A DNA stretch of 59,516 nucleotides. It comes from Sphingobacterium sp. UBA5670 (lineage in GTDB: Bacteria > Bacteroidota > Bacteroidia > Sphingobacteriales > Sphingobacteriaceae). Location: positions 72,153 to 131,668 of the forward strand of contig NZ_DIIM01000020.1 of assembly GCF_002420705.1 (NCBI RefSeq). The letters are read 5' to 3'. How positions within the stretch are numbered: the stretch's first letter is position 1; every line of letters begins with the position of its first letter. Shown here piece by piece: positions 53,749 to 59,516 of this stretch. The position numbers were made by a program, and so were the translations under genes. Below the pieces are notes generated by a model. The model had not been told where the DNA came from. It worked only from the letters and a program-made list of their open reading frames with translations, and ran no database searches.

Positions 53749-55074
53749 ATGAAGTTTAATAAAATCGTTTATTCCTTGGCGGCCCTGTCGCTTTTGAGTA
53801 ATACAGGATTTGCACAACAGCAATCTGAAAACTTGCCGGCAAATGCAACACTTCAGCAGCTGATAGATTATGCCTTGCGTAATCGAATCTCTGTAAAACA
53901 AGCGCAATTGGATGAAGCCATTGGTGAAAAGGATATCGACATCTCCCTTTCAGGCTGGTACCCCCAATTAGGCTTAAAAGGAAGTTACAACTATAACGTC
54001 ATCGTTCCATTGGCAAATATTGGTGGTAATAACATCAAAATGGGACAGAATAATGCGAGCGCAGTAACGCTTCAGGTAGACCAGCAGATTCTGAACCCTG
54101 AGTTAATGCAAGCAAGAAAAGCAGCTGAATTGGTACGTCTCGGAAATAAACAAAATACCGAGAACCAAAAAATAACTGCAGTCGTTGAGGTCAGCAAAGC
54201 ATACTACGACATCCTTACTTCAGAAGAGCAGATCAAAATTGTCCGCGAAAACATTGCCCGTTTGCAAAAACAATTGAAAGATGCCAAATCACAATATGAT
54301 GTAGGTATAGTTGACAAAACAGATTATAAAAGAGCACAAATAGCTTTAGCGAATTCAAACGCCGACGAAAAACGGACGGTTGAACTTCGAAAATATAAAT
54401 ACGAATATCTAAAACAGCTATTAGCTTTGGATAAAAGTCAAAATCTGACCCTTTCATTTGACAATAGCAGTATGGAATCGGAGATTCTGATAGACACAAC
54501 AGCAGGAATAAATGTTTCTAATCGAATTGAATTCCAACAATTGGAAACATCAAAAAAGATCCAGCAGTTAAGTACACAATATTATAAATGGACGTACTTG
54601 CCAAGTGTGAGCGCCTTTTATAATTATGCATTCAACTATAGAAATGACAAATTCAGTAAGCTTTATACCGATAATTTTCCGGGTTCTGTTGCTGGATTGA
54701 ATGTATCTTTTTCAATTTTTGACGGATTTAAACGTAAAAAACAAATCAACAAATCCAGACTGCAGGAAGAAAGAATTGACTGGGACATCAAAAACTTGGA
54801 AAATAGCATCAATACCGAATATTCGCTGGCAAAAGCGACCTATAACGCAAACTTGAATGACTGGAAAACAGCCAAAGAAAATGTGGATTTATCCAAAGAG
54901 GTATACGATACAATCAAACTTCAATATGATTCAGGTATAAAAACTTACCTTGATCTCATGACAGCAGAGACTGATCTCAAAACAACACAACTCAATTATC
55001 TGAACTCGCTTTATGCTTTGTTATCGAGTAAATTAGATGTTCAGAAAGCTGTTGGAGCGATTCACACAAATTAA
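53749..55074 (+). CDS. TolC-family outer-membrane efflux channel
   Basis: 441 residues. A signal peptide (1-22, ending GFAQ) is followed by two repeats of the TolC/OEP fold: long helices (about 130-215 and 345-430; ENIARLQKQLKDAKSQYDVG, TAKENVDLSKEVYDTIKLQY) and beta-barrel strands (LSGWYPQLGLKGSYNYN, AGLNVSFSIFDGFKRKKQ). It forms the trimeric outer-membrane duct of the tripartite pump. It sits between tetR and the adaptor gene (26-bp gap) in one operon. Confidence 0.94.
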   Translation: MKFNKIVYSLAALSLLSNTGFAQQQSENLPANATLQQLIDYALRNRISVKQAQLDEAIGEKDIDISLSGWYPQLGLKGSYNYNVIVPLANIGGNNIKMGQNNASAVTLQVDQQILNPELMQARKAAELVRLGNKQNTENQKITAVVEVSKAYYDILTSEEQIKIVRENIARLQKQLKDAKSQYDVGIVDKTDYKRAQIALANSNADEKRTVELRKYKYEYLKQLLALDKSQNLTLSFDNSSMESEILIDTTAGINVSNRIEFQQLETSKKIQQLSTQYYKWTYLPSVSAFYNYAFNYRNDKFSKLYTDNFPGSVAGLNVSFSIFDGFKRKKQINKSRLQEERIDWDIKNLENSINTEYSLAKATYNANLNDWKTAKENVDLSKEVYDTIKLQYDSGIKTYLDLMTAETDLKTTQLNYLNSLYALLSSKLDVQKAVGAIHTN

Positions 55075-55100
55075 TCAATAAACGGAAACTAATACAAATC

Positions 55101-56255
55101 ATGAATAAAAGACAATTATTATTCGCTTTCTTCCTTGGGACGGCTTTAGTATGGACCTCTTGTGGAAATAAAGATGCAAAGCAGGGCGCAGCTCAGGCTC
55201 AAGCTGAAAAGGTTGTTCCTGTTAGCTTTGGTGTAGCATCACATGAGATTGTTACAGGTACAATCAGCTACCCTGCAACAGTCAAACCGTTGAACGAAGC
55301 AGACCTATTTGCGGAAGTTAGCGGTTATATCACCAAAATATATGTTTCAGATGGCGCCGTAGTGTCCCAAGGACAAGCCCTTTATGAAATTGATGGAACA
55401 CGCTATAATGCGGCTGTCCAACAAGCTAAGGCAAGTCTTCAGGTACAGCAAACGGAATTGGAACGTCAAAAAAGAGATTTGGCGAGATACCAAACGCTAG
55501 CTGATAAAGATGCGATTGCAAAACAAGTTTTTGACAATGCCAAATCGAGTGTTGCTGCTGCGCAGGCACAGGTTGAATCGGCTCGCGCTGCATTAGTTAC
55601 TGCAAACACAAATTTATCCCGCTCAACCATACGCGCACCATTTTCGGGTACAATTGGTATCTCACAGGTACGTTTAGGTGCTTTGGTGAATCCAGGTACT
55701 ACCCTGTTGAATACACTTTCATCAACAAGCCCTATTGCCGTTGAGTTTCAGGTCAATGAAAAGGATATTACAAAGTTCACCAAATTACAGAGCAGCCATT
55801 CTTCTTCAGACCTTTCTTTGCTTTTGCCTGATGGTAGCACGTACGAAGGAAAAGGAACAGTTACAACGATTGACCGTGCTGTAGATCCGGCAACAGGAAC
55901 AATTAAAGTTAGAGCGACATTCCCAAATAATTCCAATACATTGAGAGCTGGAATGAACATCACGATGAATGTTTCTTCAACGTCGGCAACGGAAGAAGTG
56001 GTGGTTCCTTACAAAGCTATCTTTGAACAATTAGGGGTATTTAACCTATATGCTGTTAATGATAGCAGCAAAGCAGAAATCCGTCAGGTAAAATTAGGCA
56101 TTAAAGCCGGCGATAAAATTGTGATCAAAGAAGGTGTTAAAGATGGTGAAAAAATCATTATCGATGGTACCATGAATGTCCAAAATGGTGTTAAGGTAGT
56201 TGACGCTGCTGTTGCTGCCCAACAGGCTGCAAAAGGAGCACCTCAAGGAAAATAA
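55101..56255 (+). CDS. RND efflux periplasmic adaptor (membrane fusion protein)
   Basis: 384 residues. A lipobox signal (LVWTSC, Cys about 21) anchors it in the inner membrane. The order is that of AcrA-type adaptors: membrane-proximal part, barrel-sandwich half (FAEVSGYITKIYVSDGAVVS, about 73-92), alpha-hairpin (about 110-165; LQVQQTELERQKRDLARYQT), second lipoyl half (STIRAPFSGTIGISQV), and a beta-barrel domain. It bridges the permease and the TolC-like channel and is 37 bp upstream of the permease gene. Confidence 0.94.
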   Translation: MNKRQLLFAFFLGTALVWTSCGNKDAKQGAAQAQAEKVVPVSFGVASHEIVTGTISYPATVKPLNEADLFAEVSGYITKIYVSDGAVVSQGQALYEIDGTRYNAAVQQAKASLQVQQTELERQKRDLARYQTLADKDAIAKQVFDNAKSSVAAAQAQVESARAALVTANTNLSRSTIRAPFSGTIGISQVRLGALVNPGTTLLNTLSSTSPIAVEFQVNEKDITKFTKLQSSHSSSDLSLLLPDGSTYEGKGTVTTIDRAVDPATGTIKVRATFPNNSNTLRAGMNITMNVSSTSATEEVVVPYKAIFEQLGVFNLYAVNDSSKAEIRQVKLGIKAGDKIVIKEGVKDGEKIIIDGTMNVQNGVKVVDAAVAAQQAAKGAPQGK

Positions 56256-56292
56256 CAGCATTAATTTTTAAAGAGAATCTAAAAGATATAGA

Positions 56293-59200
56293 ATGATTTC
56301 AGAAGTATTTATTAAGAGGCCAGTTACCGCGATCGTTATTTCGATATTGATTTCAATCATCGGGATTATTGCGGTATCCACACTGCCAATTAGCCAGTAT
56401 CCTTCTATCGCACCTCCAACAGTAACGGTTACAGCCAATTATACTGGTGCAGATGCACAGACGGTTGAGCAAACGGTGACTACACTCATTGAGAGTCAGA
56501 TCAACGGTACTCCTGGCATGATTTATATGTCGTCCAACAGTACTTCAAATGGTCAAGCAACAATTACTGTCACATTTGAAGTTGGTACCGACATTGATAT
56601 AGCAACCCTAGACGTGCAAAACCGTGTGGGAATTGCTGAACCTGCCCTGCCAGAAGCTGTACGTCGTTTAGGGATTACAACCCGTAAAGCCAATAACGAT
56701 ATCCTCATGCTGGTTGCGTTAACATCGCCAAAAGGAACAAGAAGCGAAAATTTCTTGGCAAATTACAATAACTTATACGTTAAAGACGCATTATTGCGTG
56801 TTAAAGGTGTCGGTGATGTAACTGCTTTTGGTCAGCCATTCTCCATGCGGGTATGGTTAGATGCCAACAAATTAGCGAACCTAAGCATGACGCCTGCTGA
56901 TGTATCTACAGCGATTGCGGAACAAAACTCCCGTATACCTGGTGGTAGTGTTGGTGGACGTCCACAAGAGTCTTCAACGGTATTTGAATATCCAATCATT
57001 ACTGATAGTGACCTTTCGAACCCTGAAGATTTTGAAAATATCATCGTTAAGACAAACAAAGATGGCTCTATTGTACTTTTAAAAGATGTTGCACGTGTTG
57101 AATTGGGTCAATTCAATTATGGTACATCTTCTACCGTAAATGGCATGACCTCATCTGCGATGATGATTAACCAGACTCCGGGAGGAAATGCTGTAGAATC
57201 CGCAGAAGGTATTGTTACTGCATTGGAAAAATTGAAGAAATCGTTTCCAACTGACGTGGATTACACCATCAGTTACGAGACAGTATCGGTTGTAAATGCC
57301 TCTATTTCTTCAGTTATCCACACGCTGGTTGAAGCATTGATTTTGGTAACGGTCGTGGTATTTTTCTTCCTTCAAAGCTGGAGAGCAACCCTAATTCCCG
57401 TACTGGCGATTCCGGTGTCCATCATCGGTACATTCATCTTCTTCCTGATGTTTGGCTTTTCGGTCAACAACTTAACCATGCTTGCGTTTGTATTGGCCAT
57501 CGGTATTGTGGTGGATGATGCCATCGTTGTGGTGGAAGCTGTACAGCACTATATCGACCATTATAAGCTGGATGCGAAAGAAGCGACACGCCGTGCCATG
57601 GGCGATATCACCGCGCCGGTTATTGCGATTGCATTGATTTTGGCAGCAGTATTCGTTCCAGTAGGTTTTATTCCGGGCATGGTAGGTAAATTGTATCAAC
57701 AATTTGCCATCACGATCGCTGTATCGGTTATGTTGTCGGCATTTATCGCACTTTCGTTAACCCCAGCATTATGTTCGATTTTATTAAAACCTACAGCAGT
57801 ACATGAAGGTGCAAAAGGATTGAATAAGTTTTTCTACAAATTCAATGTTTGGTTTGAAAAAGTGACCATCAAATACTCAAATGGAGTAAAACAAGCGATT
57901 AAAAAAGCACCGCTTGTATTGATTATTCTATTGTGTATTTTCATCGGAACAGGCTGGATGTTTACAACCAAGCCAACAGGATTTATTCCTTCCGAAGATG
58001 GAGGGGCATTTTTCGCGGGTATTACACTGCCAGAGGGTTCGTCTTCGGCACGTACAAATGAAGTCCTTAAAGAGATTGAAGACGATCTACACAAGACTTT
58101 CCCCGAAATTAAGTATGTTACTGCAATCTCTGGTATCAATATCCTGAACCGTGCGTTTAAATCCAATGGTGCAACAGTGTTCGTATCGCTAAAACCATGG
58201 GAAACACGTACACGTACAGCAAATGACATCGCAGGTATGATCATGGGTAAATACATGGGCTATACCAAAGCAAGGGTACTGGCTGTAACACCTCCTGCAA
58301 TTCCAGGTCTAGGTACTTCAGGTGGTTTTTCTATGCAAGTTCAAGATTTGCAGACGGTCAATATCAAGGACTTCGAAGCTACTGTAGGCAAGTTCCTGAT
58401 GGCTGCCAATCAACGTCCAGAAATTGGAATGGCTTATACGATGTTTAACACCAACTCGCCTAACTACAAATTGGAAGTGAATCGTGAACAGGCTAAACGT
58501 ATGGGTGTGCCAATTTCAAGTATTTATTCGACAATATCTTCTTATCTGGGAAGTAGTTATGTAAACGACTTTACCAAGTACGGTCGTAGCTACCGTGTTG
58601 TTACGCAAGCTGATATTCCTTATCGTATGAATATTGAAGACATCAACAAATTGTATGTCAATAATATTTCAGGAAACCCCGTACCAATGGGTACCTTGGT
58701 AAAATATGAGCTAACGACGATGCCTTCAATCATCAACCACTACAACATCTTTAGAAGTATTGAGATTAATGGTAGCTCTGCACCGGGTTATTCCTCAGGG
58801 GATGCACTGAAAGCACTGCAAGAAGTTGCTGCACAGACATTACCTGAAGGCTTTGACTATCAATTCTCTGGTCTGTCTCTTCAAGAAATGCAGTCGGGAT
58901 CGAAGACAATTCAAATCTTTGCGCTCTGTATCCTATTTGTATTCTTGCTGTTAGCCGCATTATACGAAAGCTGGTCAGTTCCGTTCTCCATTCTATTGTC
59001 AGTTCCGCTGGGTGTATTTGGTGCGATATTGACCCTAACATTAATCCCTACATTAGACAATAACATCTATGCGCAAATCGGTTTGGTGACTATTATTGGT
59101 CTTGCGGCCAAAAATGCCATCCTAATCGTAGAGTTTGCGAAAGAACGGGTTGATATCGGAATGAATCTTTATGAGGCGACATTGGATGCTGTAAAATTAC

Positions 59201-59463
59201 GTTTACGTCCCATCATCATGACATCTTTTGCCTTTATCTTAGGTATCATTCCGTTGATGTTATCGCATGGAGCCGGAGCAATTTCCCGTCAAACCATCGG
59301 CTGGACCGTATTTGGTGGTATGACTGCAGCCACACTCCTAGCAATCTTTATCGTTCCGGTGCTATTTGTTGTGATTACACGTATGGCATACGGTAAGAAA
59401 AAGTTAGCTGAACTGGAAGCGAATTTCGATGAAGAAAAAGCGAAAAATTTAAGTTCACACTAA
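56293..59463 (+). CDS. RND multidrug efflux permease (HAE1/AcrB family)
   Basis: 1056 residues, full length. Twelve membrane helices and two large periplasmic loops (about 35-335 and 560-870) are present. The N-terminal FIKRPVTAIVISILISIIG and PTVTVTANYTGADAQTVE are standard. The proton-relay acids are the Asp pair in LAIGIVVDDAIVVVEA (about 404-405), with the partner Lys in GLAAKNAILIVEFAKE (about 936). The pump exports hydrophobic drugs, dyes or lipids using the proton gradient. It is the last gene of the operon; a short hairpin follows. Confidence 0.97.
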   Translation: MISEVFIKRPVTAIVISILISIIGIIAVSTLPISQYPSIAPPTVTVTANYTGADAQTVEQTVTTLIESQINGTPGMIYMSSNSTSNGQATITVTFEVGTDIDIATLDVQNRVGIAEPALPEAVRRLGITTRKANNDILMLVALTSPKGTRSENFLANYNNLYVKDALLRVKGVGDVTAFGQPFSMRVWLDANKLANLSMTPADVSTAIAEQNSRIPGGSVGGRPQESSTVFEYPIITDSDLSNPEDFENIIVKTNKDGSIVLLKDVARVELGQFNYGTSSTVNGMTSSAMMINQTPGGNAVESAEGIVTALEKLKKSFPTDVDYTISYETVSVVNASISSVIHTLVEALILVTVVVFFFLQSWRATLIPVLAIPVSIIGTFIFFLMFGFSVNNLTMLAFVLAIGIVVDDAIVVVEAVQHYIDHYKLDAKEATRRAMGDITAPVIAIALILAAVFVPVGFIPGMVGKLYQQFAITIAVSVMLSAFIALSLTPALCSILLKPTAVHEGAKGLNKFFYKFNVWFEKVTIKYSNGVKQAIKKAPLVLIILLCIFIGTGWMFTTKPTGFIPSEDGGAFFAGITLPEGSSSARTNEVLKEIEDDLHKTFPEIKYVTAISGINILNRAFKSNGATVFVSLKPWETRTRTANDIAGMIMGKYMGYTKARVLAVTPPAIPGLGTSGGFSMQVQDLQTVNIKDFEATVGKFLMAANQRPEIGMAYTMFNTNSPNYKLEVNREQAKRMGVPISSIYSTISSYLGSSYVNDFTKYGRSYRVVTQADIPYRMNIEDINKLYVNNISGNPVPMGTLVKYELTTMPSIINHYNIFRSIEINGSSAPGYSSGDALKALQEVAAQTLPEGFDYQFSGLSLQEMQSGSKTIQIFALCILFVFLLLAALYESWSVPFSILLSVPLGVFGAILTLTLIPTLDNNIYAQIGLVTIIGLAAKNAILIVEFAKERVDIGMNLYEATLDAVKLRLRPIIMTSFAFILGIIPLMLSHGAGAISRQTIGWTVFGGMTAATLLAIFIVPVLFVVITRMAYGKKKLAELEANFDEEKAKNLSSH

Positions 59464-59475
59464 TTATAAGTAGTC

Positions 59476-59498
59476 CTTCGTATGAAATTCATACGGAG
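59476..59498 (+). terminator. Hairpin after the RND permease
   Basis: CTTCGTATGAA and TTCATACGGAG pair over 11 positions with one G-U, minus those needed for the loop. It follows the permease stop by 12 bp near the window edge; no T-run follows on the plus strand. Confidence 0.5.
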
Positions 59499-59516
59499 CA
59501 AAAAGCAAGAAGCCTT

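Overview
The window looks like a chromosomal segment of a Bacteroidota bacterium, most likely Sphingobacteriaceae (Sphingobacterium-like). The evidence is a TonB-dependent receptor with an N-terminal carboxypeptidase-regulatory-like domain, TPR-containing sensor and regulator proteins, lipoprotein signals typical of the phylum, promoters of the TTG-N17-23-TAnnTTTG kind instead of -35/-10 boxes, and AT-rich leaders with few Shine-Dalgarno sequences. The assignment rests on gene content read by eye. No database search was possible. I see no prophage, insertion sequence, CRISPR array or rRNA.

Layout. 0.1-7.0 kb: small metabolic and membrane genes (SIMPL lipoprotein, GH1 glycosidase, two PH-like membrane proteins, DUF2809, VOC protein, threonine aldolase, aquaporin). 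7.2-13.9 kb: a five-gene minus-strand operon of receiver-only response regulator, membrane HEAT protein, processive GT2 synthase, TPR/YaiO outer-membrane barrel and DUF4838 glycosidase-like protein, read here as a candidate synthase-dependent exopolysaccharide machine. 14-18.7 kb: nitronate monooxygenase, D-lactate dehydrogenase, and a divergent HxlR regulator/DHA2 efflux pair. 18.8-24.2 kb: the SOS mutagenesis cassette imuA-imuB-dnaE2 with a 13-bp inverted repeat over its promoter. 24.3-31.2 kb: a LytS/LytTR two-component pair, lgt, a NarL-type regulator and a PAS histidine kinase.

31.3-38.4 kb: a phytate locus (TonB-dependent receptor, parallel beta-helix lipoprotein, beta-propeller phytase) with an upstream TPR-HTH regulator and three direct repeats at a 32-33 bp period just upstream of a recognisable promoter. 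38.6-41.4 kb: arginine catabolism (arginase and an ornithine aminotransferase broken by a frameshift) divergent from an Lrp/AsnC regulator, with two inverted repeats between them. 41.5-45.0 kb: two small hypothetical genes, an NAD(P)-binding protein, a 441-bp repeat-bearing gap, a PhoA-type alkaline phosphatase and two tandem tRNA-Thr(UGU) genes. 45.2-52.9 kb: clpB, a thioredoxin-like protein, purN, a Cys-rich mini-protein, an MFS transporter, a DUF4442 hotdog protein, a lipoprotein, and a SCO/cytochrome c pair. 53.1-59.5 kb: a complete TetR-regulated RND efflux operon (tetR, tolC-like, adaptor, HAE1 permease).

Several upstream in-frame extensions were rejected in favour of internal starts that restore a signal peptide, lipobox or family N-terminus: GT2, dnaE2, LytS kinase, phytase, beta-helix protein, TonB receptor, TPR regulator, clpB, alkaline phosphatase, DUF4442 and tetR. 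The observations most worth following are the exopolysaccharide-type operon, the repeat-controlled phytate locus, the imuA operator, and the frameshifted ornithine aminotransferase.
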